Shown piece by piece: positions 16,261 through 26,625 of a DNA stretch of 64,000 nt. The position numbers were made by a program, and so were the translations under genes. The notes beneath the pieces were generated by a model. The model had not been told where the DNA came from and did no database searches. It worked only from the letters and a program-made list of their open reading frames with translations. Within the stretch, counting starts at the first letter, position 1. Every line of letters starts with the position of its first letter. This DNA comes from Saprospiraceae bacterium (GTDB taxonomy: Bacteria; Bacteroidota; Bacteroidia; Chitinophagales; Saprospiraceae), in contig JADKBS010000033.1 in NCBI GenBank assembly GCA_016714985.1, positions 3,211 to 67,210 on the forward strand, in the 5' to 3' direction.

Positions 16261-17985
16261 CTAATCACTAAAGTTGGTCTTCCACCTTATGTCGCAACCT
16301 CCTTCAATCCCCCTGCCTTTCTTCCAATTTACCAACCTGCGCCTCTTCCTTTCCAGCATGGAGTCGAACCCCTCAAAATTAGCTTCTATCTTCTCTTTTA
16401 TGCCCTTTACATAGCTGCGCAATTTGTTGGAAAGCTCGCCTTGCAGCAGCCCCCTACCCTTTTGGATTTCCTGCCGGAAGCCTTCCACGATTTTCCGCTT
16501 CTTGGCTGCCGAGGTGAAGCCAGCAAATAGCACCCCGATGGAGGTCAGCACGCCTCCAGTAACATCAAAAACAGATAGTTTGGTCACAGCGGCGAGTATG
16601 ATGCCCACCACCGCTAACCCGCCTCCCGTGGCAATACTGGCCGACCCCATTTTTTTGTCGGGGAATAGCTGATCGGCGCTGAAGTTTTCGGGGCGGTTCA
16701 GGAATTTGGTGAAGGTCTCCTGCAAGTCCTGCATGACCGTGGCCCTGCGTTCGGCGATGTCGCTGAAAATTTCGTGGTTGTTGCGAAGGATGGTCTCGCT
16801 GTGGTGTATCTTTTGGTCAATGGTTTTTGCCATTTGCTGGATGCTGTCGGCGAGGTCGGCCACATTGTCGTTCAGCTTGTTTTGGAGTTCGAGGTGTAGC
16901 TGCTGGTCTAAGTCTTTGGCGAGTGCTTCCAACCACTCTTGTGCACTGGCCTTTTTAGTGAAAATGCCGGCAATCGTGCGTTTCAGGAGCGTGAAAAACG
17001 AAAGTCCCTCCTCCAGTTCCTCTTCTTTTTGGAGCGTAATGCGGTCATAGCCAGCCAGCAGGTTTTCTACCAGCATGTCAACTTGCCGCAGTGACTTGCC
17101 TTCTTGTTTTTCAAGGGTTTCCGTTACTTCCTTGCGGAAGCGTACATCGGCTTCCCATTGATTTCGCCTATCGGCAATGCCCTTCCCGATGCGCTCGTTC
17201 AGGTTGCGGCAGGTGCTGATGTTGTTTGTCAATTTCAAGATGGGCGCTTTCCCACCGGTTATGTTGTCACGTATGAAATTGCGGAGCGGCAAATAACCAC
17301 TTTCGTCCTGGTTCCCTTCCTGTTCCAACTTGGCCGAGACGGCAAATACATGGGGTGCCGCTATGCCTTTTTTCTGGGCATGTTGATAGACGCCATTAAT
17401 ATTGATGGGCAGGTCGGCCTCGTTCATCAGGTCTTTTTGCTGCAACACAAAAATGACCTTCCTGCGCCATTCCGAATGGATATAATCGAAAAAATCCCAA
17501 GCCGATTGACGGTAAGGGTTTTTTGCCTCGAAAACAAAAACGATGAGGTCGCTGGATGGGATGAAACGCTCCGTGATTTCCTGGTGATGCTCGACGATGG
17601 TGTTCGTGCCGGGCGTATCCACGATGGCGATTTCCTTGAGGATTTCGACCGGGTGCGTGATTTTTTTCAAGTAGGGGTTGATGGAAATGACCTGCTCAGT
17701 TTCCCCCCAAATCACTTGCTGGATGGTGTCCGTCATGGGCTGTGGGGCCACCTTGCAAACCTCCTTACCCGTTGACAATAAAGCATTTATGAAACTACTT
17801 TTCCCCGCTTTCACCTCCCCCACGATGACGAACATGAACGGTTCATTGATGCGGTTGCGAAGCTCGCTCACCGTTTGCCGAAGTTGTTCGTGCCCAATTT
17901 CAATGGTCAGTTCGTGCAGGTCTTTCGCTATTTCATCAATATGCGCACGAAGTGCCTGGAGGTTGTCGTCAAGTATTTTAATCAT
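16261..17985 (-). CDS. Bacterial dynamin-like GTPase
   Basis: A 574-residue membrane-remodelling GTPase. G1 is GEVKAGKSS (56-64), switch region PMTDT (G2 Thr about 85), G3 DTPG (123-126), and a degenerate G4 LQQKD. A long helical part follows (about 250-430), then a paired hydrophobic segment (ATGGGLAVVGIILAAV and GGVLTSIGVLFAGF, about 455-505), like the lipid-inserting paddle of bacterial dynamin-like proteins, and a basic helical tail (LERKRRRLVNWKK). Bacterial dynamins act in membrane repair, vesiculation or phage defence. Upstream on the same strand lies the EAD-TonB gene. Only one dynamin gene is present; many systems have two. Confidence 0.88.
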   Translation of the reverse strand: MIKILDDNLQALRAHIDEIAKDLHELTIEIGHEQLRQTVSELRNRINEPFMFVIVGEVKAGKSSFINALLSTGKEVCKVAPQPMTDTIQQVIWGETEQVISINPYLKKITHPVEILKEIAIVDTPGTNTIVEHHQEITERFIPSSDLIVFVFEAKNPYRQSAWDFFDYIHSEWRRKVIFVLQQKDLMNEADLPININGVYQHAQKKGIAAPHVFAVSAKLEQEGNQDESGYLPLRNFIRDNITGGKAPILKLTNNISTCRNLNERIGKGIADRRNQWEADVRFRKEVTETLEKQEGKSLRQVDMLVENLLAGYDRITLQKEEELEEGLSFFTLLKRTIAGIFTKKASAQEWLEALAKDLDQQLHLELQNKLNDNVADLADSIQQMAKTIDQKIHHSETILRNNHEIFSDIAERRATVMQDLQETFTKFLNRPENFSADQLFPDKKMGSASIATGGGLAVVGIILAAVTKLSVFDVTGGVLTSIGVLFAGFTSAAKKRKIVEGFRQEIQKGRGLLQGELSNKLRSYVKGIKEKIEANFEGFDSMLERKRRRLVNWKKGRGIEGGCDIRWKTNFSD

Positions 17986-18018
17986 TTAGGCGTTGGTTTG
18001 TGCAAGCGTCAATTATCC

Positions 18019-18027
18019 GCAAAGTTA
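18019..18027 (-). promoter_or_regulatory. Candidate -7 box for the dynamin gene
   Basis: TAACTTTGC on the minus strand fits the Bacteroidota -7 consensus TAnnTTTG, 34 bp upstream of ATG 17985. No well-placed TTTG -33 element is visible. Confidence 0.4.
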
Positions 18028-18049
18028 CGCCAACACCGCAATTGACAGG

Positions 18050-19913
18050 CTATTTTTCAATCTTGAAAGTAACGGGTTGGGTATATTGAACCCTGATTGG
18101 GTTACCTTTGGCGTTTTTCCCTGGCGTAAACTTTGGAAGCTTCTTTACCAACCTGATTGCTTCATCTTCGCATCCGCCCCCGATTTTGTTTAATGCCTTC
18201 ACATCAGTAATGGAGCCATCTTTTTCAACGACAAAACTCACGACAATCTTACCCTCTATCCCTCTGCGCTTTGCTTCCTCTGGGTATTGGATTTGATTTG
18301 AAAGTAGTGAATGGATGCCTTTGGCTGTGCACTGCTCTTCCCGTTTCCTATCACTGTTGCCACATTTCCTGAAAACGGGCTTTCTGGCTGCATTTGGCAA
18401 CAAAACAGGCCTGTTGGGGTCGGTTGTTGGTGGATGGTTGTTCCCCGAAGTGGAAGGGCTTTGGGGCGTTGTCGTCGTTGTGTTCCCGTTGGTACTTGGC
18501 CGGGTCGTGCCGCTGTTGGTTGGCCTTGTGTTTGGCCTTTGCGATGGTTGTTGGTTCCGTGGCCGTGTGTTCCGGGAAGGTGTGGAGGGCCTTGCCACTT
18601 GGTTCCTTCCGCCATTTTGAGTGGGATTCGGTGGAGTTGTTTCTTCTATCAAAATGGGCGTATCAATAGGGACGATTACATCCAACCTATTGATGGAGTC
18701 CATCCGAAAAGCTGCTATTTTGATGTACTTGCCTTGTGGATATTCGTCCAAATATAGCTTTAGCGAAGCGAAGTCATTGATTGCCACTGCGTTTTGCCAT
18801 GATTCTTCTTCCAAGGTGTCCAGCATGTTCAAGGCAGTGGTTGCCTCAGGTGTACTTGGGTATTTATTGGTAAAATCTTCCAATTCTTGCTTTTTCCAGT
18901 TTCCTTACACCTTCCCACTCAGCGTCATTTACTGCTATTTCTGTAGGTAATTCTGCACTTTTATTGCCAAGGTCGGAGACATTGTACAAAACGACACCCC
19001 CAATAACCGCTGTTGCAACACCAGCGATAACTTTTCCGATAAACCCCAATCCAGCCGCTGCTTTGCCGCTGTTGGAGGGCCTATTTGGCGCGGGCTGTGG
19101 GCTGACTGCTTCTGCGCTTTTAGCGTCACCAGAAATTGCCCTTTGCTCATCAGCCCCCGTCACTTGCCAAGTATAGCCTGCACTTACAAAGACCAGTTCA
19201 TCCGCAGGAGGTATCTGCGTTAAAATTTCCACTTGTTCCTTAAGGACTTCATTCCTTTTGCGTTCGATGCCATTAATTATTTCAATGATGGAGATTTTGA
19301 GCACCAAGGGGAATTGGCCCTCCTTCAATGGCGTCACGCAGAAAATCCACTCAGTCACGAGGTCTTTTTCTACAAACTGTATGGTATCGTGAAGGGTGGT
19401 AATTGTGAAAGCCTTGTCGGAGGTTGGGTCGAGCAATTCAACGCCCATCACGTCTGAAATGCGCAAGTCTTTCATCACATCACCAACCTCAACTTGAAAA
19501 TCCTTAATTAGACGTGCCCTATCAAAAGCCAACCGTACCACACATTCCTCCTCAATGCCAAGCTGCATTTTCTTAGGAATTCGATAAAGCACTTCGCCAT
19601 TGTAAACATCTGCCATGCCCGGTTCTGTGGTCGAATTGGAAGCAAGCTCAAGGATGTCGGATGCTTTTAGGTCGTCAATGAATTCGATGATGGCCTGCCG
19701 GATTTTGTTGAACTCCAAAGTGGCGTCCTCATTGGAAACCACGCCTTGCAACAGTTGACGGCTGACGTCCTGGTAGCGCCCTTCGAGGGCCAAGTAATCA
19801 TTGTACTTGTCGGTTCCGGGTTTTAGCGTTTTTTTCATAGCCGCAAGCACAAGGTCGTTGCCCTGTGGCACAAGGTCACGGAGTTCGTTCTGAATGGTTG
19901 CTAATGTTTTCAT
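18050..19913 (-). CDS. EAD11-like / TM / TonB C-terminal fusion, split by one frameshift
   Basis: Two frames (18864-19913 and 18050-18883) make one protein of about 620 residues. Domains: an EAD11-like helical adaptor (about 1-85, ending VVSNEDATLEFNKIRQAI); a beta-rich domain (about 100-245, from EVLYRIPKKMQLGIEEE to KISIIEIINGIERKR); a TM helix (about 285-310, GKVIAGVATAVIGGVVLYNV); two helical hairpin repeats (WEGVRKLEK..., WQNAVAINDF...); a Pro/Thr/Asn-rich linker; and a TonB C-terminal domain (PEEAKRRGIEGKIVVSFVVE ... VTFKIEK). The frames meet at five A (coding strand) near 18892; removing one A joins them. Topology puts the adaptor in the cytoplasm and TonB-C in the periplasm. TonB normally energises outer-membrane receptors; coupling it to an EAD is unusual. 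Confidence 0.75.
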
Positions 19914-19954
19914 GGCACAATGGATTTGGGTAGTTGTTCAAATTACCGAAAAGC

Positions 19955-19984
19955 CAAATTTAAGTTGTTTTTTTGCTCCGCAAA
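19955..19984 (-). promoter_or_regulatory. Candidate promoter of the EAD-TonB gene
   Basis: On the minus strand TTTG (19981-19984), 18 bases, then TAAATTTG (19955-19962), close to the Bacteroidota -33/-7 arrangement, about 42 bp before ATG 19913. Confidence 0.5.
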
Positions 19985-20078
19985 GTACTCCTTTTATATA
20001 GTACCCCCCATTTAAGTTATTGGGCCATCAAACACCCAAATAATGCACTATTTTCACACTTTTTTTAACGCAATTACA

Positions 20079-21128
20079 ATGACCCGTTTTTTCCTATTTT
20101 GCTTACTATCCTTTTTTCTTTTCGGTTGTTCCAACTCAAAGAAAGCTGCCACAATTCGTGAGCTTGATAATATTGGCAATTGTCGCCTCGCCTTCTACAA
20201 CGTCGAAAACCTGTTCGACATAGTGGACGACCCTACCAATACGGGCGATAACGAATACCTTCCAACCAGCAAAAAAGCATGGACGCCGGAGCGCTACCAA
20301 GTCAAACTTGACCATTTGGCCAAGGTGGTGGAAGGGATGGGCTACCCTACTTTGATTGGCATGGCCGAGGTCGAAAATGCCAATGTGCTCAAGGATTTTT
20401 GTGAAAAAACAAGCCTGAAACAGCACAACTATGGATTCGTGCATTTTGAATCTCCCGATTTCAGGGGCATTGATGTGGCTTTGGTTTACAAGAAAAGCCA
20501 GTTTAATATGCTGGATGCAAAACCAATAAAGGTTGAATTTCCCGTTGGTATGATTCCCGACAAGCCTGACTATACCACCCGTGATTTGTTGTTGGTGAAA
20601 GGCGAATTCGGCAATGGTGCTACCGTCCAAGTTATGGTCGCCCATCTGCCATCAAGGAGCGATGGCGAAAAGGAGACAGAGCCGAGAAGAATGCATGTGG
20701 CATCCTTGATAAAAAAACAAGTGGAGTCAATTGCTAAAAAAGATGGCTCGGCAAGCTTCATTTTAATGGGTGACATGAACGATGAGCCATCCAACAACAG
20801 CATGTCCCAAAGCCTCGGCGCCCTACCGATTGGCAATTTAACAGCCGCGAACAAGCTATACAATTGCTTCTCGAAATTCCAGCAAGATGGCTTGGGGAGT
20901 TATCGCTATAGGGGGGATTGGAACATGCTCGACCAAATCATTCTTTCTGGAAACCTAGTTCAAGGCAAAAACAACCTAAACTATGTTGACGCTAATATTT
21001 TCCAAGCACCTTGGATGATGTACAACGATGAGAAATACGGGATTTCACCCAGCAGGACGTATGGTGGAGACCGTTATTTCGGTGGGTATAGCGACCATTT
21101 GCCCATCTATGTGGATTTAAAATGGTGA
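20079..21128 (+). CDS. Endonuclease/exonuclease/phosphatase-family lipoprotein
   Basis: About 349 residues from ATG 20079; the open frame begins at 20043, but the lipoprotein signal (FFLFGCSNS) favours the later start. It is an EEP-fold metal-dependent phosphodiesterase: AFYNVENLFD (metal Asn/Glu region), GMAEVENANVL (catalytic Glu), VMVAHLPSR, MGDMNDEPSNN (Asp/Asn pair), and the C-terminal GGYSDHLPIYVD (catalytic His). All key residues are present. Being a lipoprotein, it acts outside the cytoplasm, perhaps on extracellular DNA or phosphoesters. This family is common in Bacteroidota. It ends 9 bp from the convergent tamB-like gene. Confidence 0.9.
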   Translation: MTRFFLFCLLSFFLFGCSNSKKAATIRELDNIGNCRLAFYNVENLFDIVDDPTNTGDNEYLPTSKKAWTPERYQVKLDHLAKVVEGMGYPTLIGMAEVENANVLKDFCEKTSLKQHNYGFVHFESPDFRGIDVALVYKKSQFNMLDAKPIKVEFPVGMIPDKPDYTTRDLLLVKGEFGNGATVQVMVAHLPSRSDGEKETEPRRMHVASLIKKQVESIAKKDGSASFILMGDMNDEPSNNSMSQSLGALPIGNLTAANKLYNCFSKFQQDGLGSYRYRGDWNMLDQIILSGNLVQGKNNLNYVDANIFQAPWMMYNDEKYGISPSRTYGGDRYFGGYSDHLPIYVDLKW

Positions 21129-21137
21129 TGGGAAAGG

Positions 21138-24100
21138 CTACTCCTTTCCTTTCCTTTTGTTCTTCTTTTCTCGGTTCTTTTTGTGCTCATTGAACAGTTC
21201 TGAAAAAGAATCGAATTCTCGTCTGTAGCTGAGCGCTACCCCTTGTCTATTCCGACGGGAGCTGAGAATGTCTGCCTCGGTGCCTGCATAAACCCTAAGT
21301 ACGAGCCGCTTATCCTTTGTCAATGCATATTCTATCGTAAACTCGCCTGCCAAAATACCGTTTGTCCCCGTAAAGGATTGATTGCCAAAGTTTCCGCCTG
21401 CTTTGATGGAAAAACGATCGTTGACAATGACCTTCAAGCTCGTTTGCAGTTCATTGCTCGTGAAACTACCCGAAGGGTTATCTGGGTCGAAGCCGGAAGT
21501 GAACCTGTTGTATTTAATGTTGAAGTCAATGCCCTTAACCAAGTTTTTCCCCGTCAAAAAGTCGGAAATGAACTCAGTCAACAAGATTGAGGCCTGGTTG
21601 GAAAGCATTTCGCTCAATGTGTTGATGCCAATTTCTTCGGCTTGGATAGTATAACCAGATGGCAAGAATTGCCCAAGCATCAGCAACCCGAATACCTGTC
21701 TGTTGAGTTCGTTGGGATCGAGCCGCACCGTCCTCATCTTATTGTCCACGTAGTTCCTCAGTTCAGATGCCACGTTTGGTATGCTTATACTAAAGTCAAT
21801 ATCAGGCTTCATCAATTTTCCCGTAAGCCCCATTGTGAGGTTGACAGGTGTGCTGTTCCTTGCCACATCCTGTATATCTGATGATGAAGTAGCCAAATAC
21901 TCGGCAATCAAATTATAAACCGAAGTGTTCAAGTCGCCGTATGTTGCCTCAATGTCAATGATGGCGTCATAAGGGTTGCCAGTCCAAAAAATGGTACCAC
22001 CTTTTTCAACATTGAACGGCTTGTTTAGGCCCAACCGCATCATGGTGAACAAATACTCGCCAGTGACTACCGTGAAGGAGCCATTCATGATAAAATCGCC
22101 TTCCCTTGTTATGTCAACAAGCAAATTACCGGTGCCAGTACCTTTCAGTACATCGCCCCAAGTGCGATCAAACACCACTTCCATGACGGCATCCTCGGTG
22201 ATGTTCACATCAAAATACATATTCAAACCACGAAGCTCTTCCAAATTTGGTTGTGGCGTACTAGGCTTCGTTGTTTCGAGGGTCGGCTTGGTGAATTCAA
22301 TGAATTTGGCATTTTTGGAGGTCACAGACGAACTCATCGGCAGAAAAAGATGTGTGCCAGCAGTAGTCGTTGCATTTACCCGAAGCTCTGGTTTCTTAAA
22401 GCTGTTGGTAAACCTGACGTGCCCAGTGCCCACTGCCTTTCCATAAAAAGAAGGGTTATCTTTCTCGGTGGTGTTTAAGCCGATGAAAGGCCGATTGTTT
22501 TCAGTTGAAATTGTCAAATCCAATCCAAAATTCTTGAAATGGTTGTGGGTAATACCGCCATCCAGCCTTGCCCGGTTGTTTTCGGGGTCAAGCACCCAAG
22601 TGTCCTTGGCATCGAAAATGCGGTTACTGATGGCTACCTGACCAACCGGCACCCGGTAGGTTACCCCGATAGGCTTGACGCCAAACTCGACATGATTAAC
22701 CTTGGCCAAACCACTGATTTCAGGTTTTGATGGCAGTCCGAAGAAATGGACGCCTTCGGCAGAAAGACTGCCTTTCGGGTTCAGCACTTCCGGCACGAAA
22801 TAATTGATGATTTTGACGGGGCATTTTTCAATGTCCACATTAAAGTCAAAATAGAGCGGGCCATCCTTTGCCCATTTTTTTTCATTTGTAGGAACAATAC
22901 CTGGCGGGTTGAAATACCCATCTGCCAATAGCAAGGTGGAATCGCCTTGAATGCTAAGCCCGACGGTAACGGCTTCCTTTAGGTTGTTCCCGGTGGCATC
23001 CAAGCGTAAAACCCCATAGTTGTCCCCGTTTACGGTAAGGTCGTTGATGCGAAGCAAGGTGGAAAGGCCCTCGAATTTGAACACGTTCTTTACTTTGGCA
23101 GTCAGGTCGCCAATTCCGCCAATTTTATGTTTTTTTATGTCCTTGACAAAGGCTAGCGAGTCAATTGGGTAATTGTTCAATTGCAGTTCAAGCCCTTCCC
23201 CTTTTACGCTGCTAAGTTTGATGTTACGCTGCCCGGATGTTAAAATGAAATTACTTGTTTCGATGCTCTTATTCCCAATGCGCAAGAAGTTGTCGGTGCT
23301 GATGTTCCACGTATCGTTTAGCACCACCAAATCACTTGGTTTAAAGCTGATGCGCATGGCGTTATCATCTTCCAATGACAATACGCCATTGATGTTGATA
23401 TTGTCCAAAATCTTGTAAAAGTTGGAAGATATGATGAGGAACTCGAGGGTATCGGAGTACACCGTTCCAATCAACGAAATGGGCGATAGCTTCTGCGTTT
23501 CGCTGAAGGCCGTTTCGATGACGCCAAACTGCAGGCTTCCTTCTGGCCCATTCAATTTGCTCCGCAAATAGACATCCTTGAACTTGATGTTTTCATACTC
23601 CCAAGCTGGCACTTCCACTTCTAAGAAAGCCCTGTTTTTGTACCCATCATAGCTGCCCTTTACGATGGACTCATCAAAACCCTGCAATTTCTCCTCGAAG
23701 AAATTGACTAGGTTTTGCAATTGACGAACTTGGAGGTCGAACTCAAACCTTGAGGTATCGGTCTGCGCTACTGCTGGTGCTAATTTTAGCCGCTCCGCAA
23801 ATTCCGGATAGTTGAGTGAGACAAACCTTGAAAGCTGGGCAGGGATTTTTTCGATGTCAAAATTGCCTGTAATGTTCAAGTCGCCCAGCGAGGAATTGAC
23901 CTTGAAAACCTTCTGCGCCTTTTCTGAATCCCAGAACGATGACAGCACCGCTGAATCAATAGTAAGCGTATCCTTCCGGTTTTTAACAATGTAAAAATCA
24001 CTAGCATTTGCAAAACCTGAAATGTCCGACAGCCGGATGCCCTTCAATTGCAAGTCTATTTTTCCGAAAAACTGAAGGTCTTTGTCCGTGAAATTCAATG

Positions 24101-26066
24101 GTTTCAAGTCCAGCTTCTTGAGTTCCGCCTTGAAGTTGAAGGAAGGAATAGTCTCTGTCAAGTTGATTTCACCCCCAAAAACCAAGTCCAAGTTGCCATC
24201 ATCAATCTTGAAATCTCCTATAAATCGGTTGCGCTGCAAGCTGCCCTTGATGGTGGCATTCCGATAGACATACCCTTTGTAGGTCAAGCTGTCCACGATG
24301 CCTTCCAATTCAGCCGACACCTTGCTCAGGGTTAAACCTACACCTTGCTTTACGTGGGAGTCGAGCGTTACCTTGCCCAGGTCCTTGTTCCCCGACCATT
24401 TGCCGAGGTCGAAGTCATGGAGGTATAAATCGCCAGAATAGGTCGCCTTGTCCTTCCCTTCTCTCAATTTCAGGTTCATGAACATCTCGGCTCGGCCAAT
24501 ATCGGTTTTCAACTTTCCGTCTGCCACGAAGTCGTCAAAGAAGCCGTCAAATTTGCCACTAAAGTCAAGTTTGCCTAAGCTATTGACATTGTCGGGCGGC
24601 TTGAATTTCGGTAACAATTTGCGCAGCGTCCAAACATCAGTCTGCAAGCGGTCGAGTTTCAAGTGGAGAAATTGTTCTTCTGGCACAGCAAGGTTAAGGG
24701 TACTGAAATTGCCAGCAATTTGCAGCCCTTCTGCCATTTTGATTTTCAGGTTTTTCCCATCCAAACGGTTGATTGGCCCTTTTATCTGCCCGTCTAAATC
24801 AACGATTTGATCTTTGTTTTCCTTGAAAAATGGATTGTTTTCAAGTGCAGGTGCAAACTTCATCACATCCTGCAATGCCACTTTAGAGTTGTGGAAGCGG
24901 CCATCAATTTTAACCTCGTTCACGAAGTCTTCCCAAGCCGTGTAGCTGCCGCCATATCGGAAAACCAGTGTGTCACCAAGCTCGGTGTTGGGTGTTTTCA
25001 GGTTGACCCCATACAGTTCCATGCCCCGGCATGAAAGCGCCGCCTGCTTGGCAGACAAGTTTTCAAGGATGAAGCCTGTGGCATCCCTACAAGCAATTTT
25101 CTCTACTTCACCAGCAAACTCCAGTTCCGAGAAGCTGAAATCGTTGAAATGGATTTCAAGGTCCATCACGTCGAGGTAGTTGTAGTTGAGGATGGAGTCA
25201 GGGGTGAGGCGCTTTGGTTCTTTCTTGAGGTTGCGAAGTGAAAAGCGGCCCCCATTTAGGTCAAAATCGTCAATTGTGATGACCAACTTCAAGGTGTCAG
25301 TCGAATCAACTGGTTCTTCCAAAAAGGTGGTTCCAGCAGCGGGCAGCGGGTTGGGCTTGTTCAAAGTGATTCGAACCACAGGCCCATCCAACTCAAAGCT
25401 GGAGAGTTTGATTTTCTTTCCTACCAAATCAAACTTGTCGAAATGCCCTTCCGAATGCTCCAAATAGATATCGAACAACTCGCCCTTCACGCCGTCTGGC
25501 TTTAGGAAATGTACCCGGTCGAGGTACAGATGCCGTAGGTCAAGTTGGAAAGATTTTTTCGGCGATGAAGGGGCTTTTATGTCCTTTGGTGCAAAATAGT
25601 CCAAAATGAACTGGAAGTTCTGCGCCTTTTGCCCAGCCTCCCTGCTGATACGTACTTCGGCATCTGATAACCGAAGGGTTTCTACCTTGAATTTCCGAAA
25701 AATCAAATCAAAGACACCGGAGTGGCTAATTTCGAGGTTGCCCGCATAGAGGAGGGTATCCCCTTTCAGGTCTTCGAGGTAAAAGTTTTCCAGCTTGACT
25801 TTGTTGAAAATGCCCAATTGCACCCGTCCTACCCGTACATCGGTTTTCCACTCCGTACTGAGGAACTTGGTAAGTTTTTGGGCAGCTTTGTTCTGAACCC
25901 AGGGAATTTGGAAGATGGCGAGCGGCAGAAAGACGAGCATCAGTACCAATTGCAACAAGCGCCTTAGTAGCAATGGCAAAAAGCGCCGCCACCTCTTATG
26001 ATGGTGATGACCTTCATGTACCTGATTTTCAGTCTCTTGCGTAGGGTTTTCCATATAAATCTTCAA
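21138..26066 (-). CDS. tamB: TamB-like translocation/assembly protein (DUF490)
   Basis: A giant 1642-residue envelope protein (an alternative ATG four codons in). A His/Arg-rich cytoplasmic start is followed by one TM helix (about 35-55, LLQLVLMLVFLPLAIFQIPW), then over 1300 residues of repeating beta-strand segments (DGNLDLVFGGEINLTET-type), expected to form the long groove that spans the periplasm. The last 400 residues match the TamB domain (GEYLFTMMRLGLNKPF, LTGKLMKPDIDF, VFGLLMLGQFLPSG), ending in a barrel-like tail and a Lys-rich terminus. The family moves lipids or helps fold outer-membrane proteins, often with a BamA-like partner, which is not encoded here. Confidence 0.93.
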   Translation of the reverse strand: MKIYMENPTQETENQVHEGHHHHKRWRRFLPLLLRRLLQLVLMLVFLPLAIFQIPWVQNKAAQKLTKFLSTEWKTDVRVGRVQLGIFNKVKLENFYLEDLKGDTLLYAGNLEISHSGVFDLIFRKFKVETLRLSDAEVRISREAGQKAQNFQFILDYFAPKDIKAPSSPKKSFQLDLRHLYLDRVHFLKPDGVKGELFDIYLEHSEGHFDKFDLVGKKIKLSSFELDGPVVRITLNKPNPLPAAGTTFLEEPVDSTDTLKLVITIDDFDLNGGRFSLRNLKKEPKRLTPDSILNYNYLDVMDLEIHFNDFSFSELEFAGEVEKIACRDATGFILENLSAKQAALSCRGMELYGVNLKTPNTELGDTLVFRYGGSYTAWEDFVNEVKIDGRFHNSKVALQDVMKFAPALENNPFFKENKDQIVDLDGQIKGPINRLDGKNLKIKMAEGLQIAGNFSTLNLAVPEEQFLHLKLDRLQTDVWTLRKLLPKFKPPDNVNSLGKLDFSGKFDGFFDDFVADGKLKTDIGRAEMFMNLKLREGKDKATYSGDLYLHDFDLGKWSGNKDLGKVTLDSHVKQGVGLTLSKVSAELEGIVDSLTYKGYVYRNATIKGSLQRNRFIGDFKIDDGNLDLVFGGEINLTETIPSFNFKAELKKLDLKPLNFTDKDLQFFGKIDLQLKGIRLSDISGFANASDFYIVKNRKDTLTIDSAVLSSFWDSEKAQKVFKVNSSLGDLNITGNFDIEKIPAQLSRFVSLNYPEFAERLKLAPAVAQTDTSRFEFDLQVRQLQNLVNFFEEKLQGFDESIVKGSYDGYKNRAFLEVEVPAWEYENIKFKDVYLRSKLNGPEGSLQFGVIETAFSETQKLSPISLIGTVYSDTLEFLIISSNFYKILDNININGVLSLEDDNAMRISFKPSDLVVLNDTWNISTDNFLRIGNKSIETSNFILTSGQRNIKLSSVKGEGLELQLNNYPIDSLAFVKDIKKHKIGGIGDLTAKVKNVFKFEGLSTLLRINDLTVNGDNYGVLRLDATGNNLKEAVTVGLSIQGDSTLLLADGYFNPPGIVPTNEKKWAKDGPLYFDFNVDIEKCPVKIINYFVPEVLNPKGSLSAEGVHFFGLPSKPEISGLAKVNHVEFGVKPIGVTYRVPVGQVAISNRIFDAKDTWVLDPENNRARLDGGITHNHFKNFGLDLTISTENNRPFIGLNTTEKDNPSFYGKAVGTGHVRFTNSFKKPELRVNATTTAGTHLFLPMSSSVTSKNAKFIEFTKPTLETTKPSTPQPNLEELRGLNMYFDVNITEDAVMEVVFDRTWGDVLKGTGTGNLLVDITREGDFIMNGSFTVVTGEYLFTMMRLGLNKPFNVEKGGTIFWTGNPYDAIIDIEATYGDLNTSVYNLIAEYLATSSSDIQDVARNSTPVNLTMGLTGKLMKPDIDFSISIPNVASELRNYVDNKMRTVRLDPNELNRQVFGLLMLGQFLPSGYTIQAEEIGINTLSEMLSNQASILLTEFISDFLTGKNLVKGIDFNIKYNRFTSGFDPDNPSGSFTSNELQTSLKVIVNDRFSIKAGGNFGNQSFTGTNGILAGEFTIEYALTKDKRLVLRVYAGTEADILSSRRNRQGVALSYRREFDSFSELFNEHKKNREKKNKRKGKE

Positions 26067-26158
26067 CGAGGAAATGGCCGCTTTTTAGGCCACCCAACTC
26101 AAAAACCCGAAGGTACACCTGTTTTGTTTGTGCAGAAAAGTCTTTTAACGAAAGTTTA

Positions 26159-26608
26159 TCAGACTTTCGTCGTCAGGGCTGTCTTTGCCGCTGCTTCGGG
26201 AAAGTAAGGCAACAAGAGCCTCGTGAAGAATTCAGGTGCAGGCATGGAGCGCATCGTGTTCATGTCCACAAAGACCAGTCGCACCCTGCCGCCATTGCAC
26301 AACTTGCCTTTTTCGTTGAATACCTCAACATGAAAGGTCATGTGTTGGTCATGCGGGAACTCCCTCAAAGTGGTTCGAACGGTCAATAGCTCATCATACT
26401 TTGCCGGGCGTATATACCTCGACTCCATCGAGGCCACGGGCAACATCACCCGATGTTCTTCCTCCATTTCCTTGTAGGTAAGGCCCAAGGCCCGCAGCAT
26501 CTCCACCCGTCCAATTTCATAGAAATCGGCATACCGGCCATAGTAGAGATAACCCATTTGGTCGGTCTGGCCATATCGTACCCGCTCTTTGTATTCGTGA
26601 ATGTACAT
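26159..26608 (-). CDS. YbgC-type acyl-CoA thioesterase
   Basis: A 149-residue hotdog-fold enzyme starting at ATG 26608; upstream in-frame codons are repeat sequence, not protein. RVRYGQTDQMGYLYYGRYADF carries the catalytic Asp of the 4-hydroxybenzoyl-CoA thioesterase/YbgC group, followed by the long helix EIGRVEMLRALGLTYKEMEEE and strands MESRYIRPAKYDELL. It hydrolyses acyl-CoA thioesters; in many bacteria the YbgC gene is linked to envelope genes, as here with the tamB-like gene. Confidence 0.9.
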   Translation of the reverse strand: MYIHEYKERVRYGQTDQMGYLYYGRYADFYEIGRVEMLRALGLTYKEMEEEHRVMLPVASMESRYIRPAKYDELLTVRTTLREFPHDQHMTFHVEVFNEKGKLCNGGRVRLVFVDMNTMRSMPAPEFFTRLLLPYFPEAAAKTALTTKV

Positions 26609-26625
26609 GTGGCTGTCGGCTTTAA

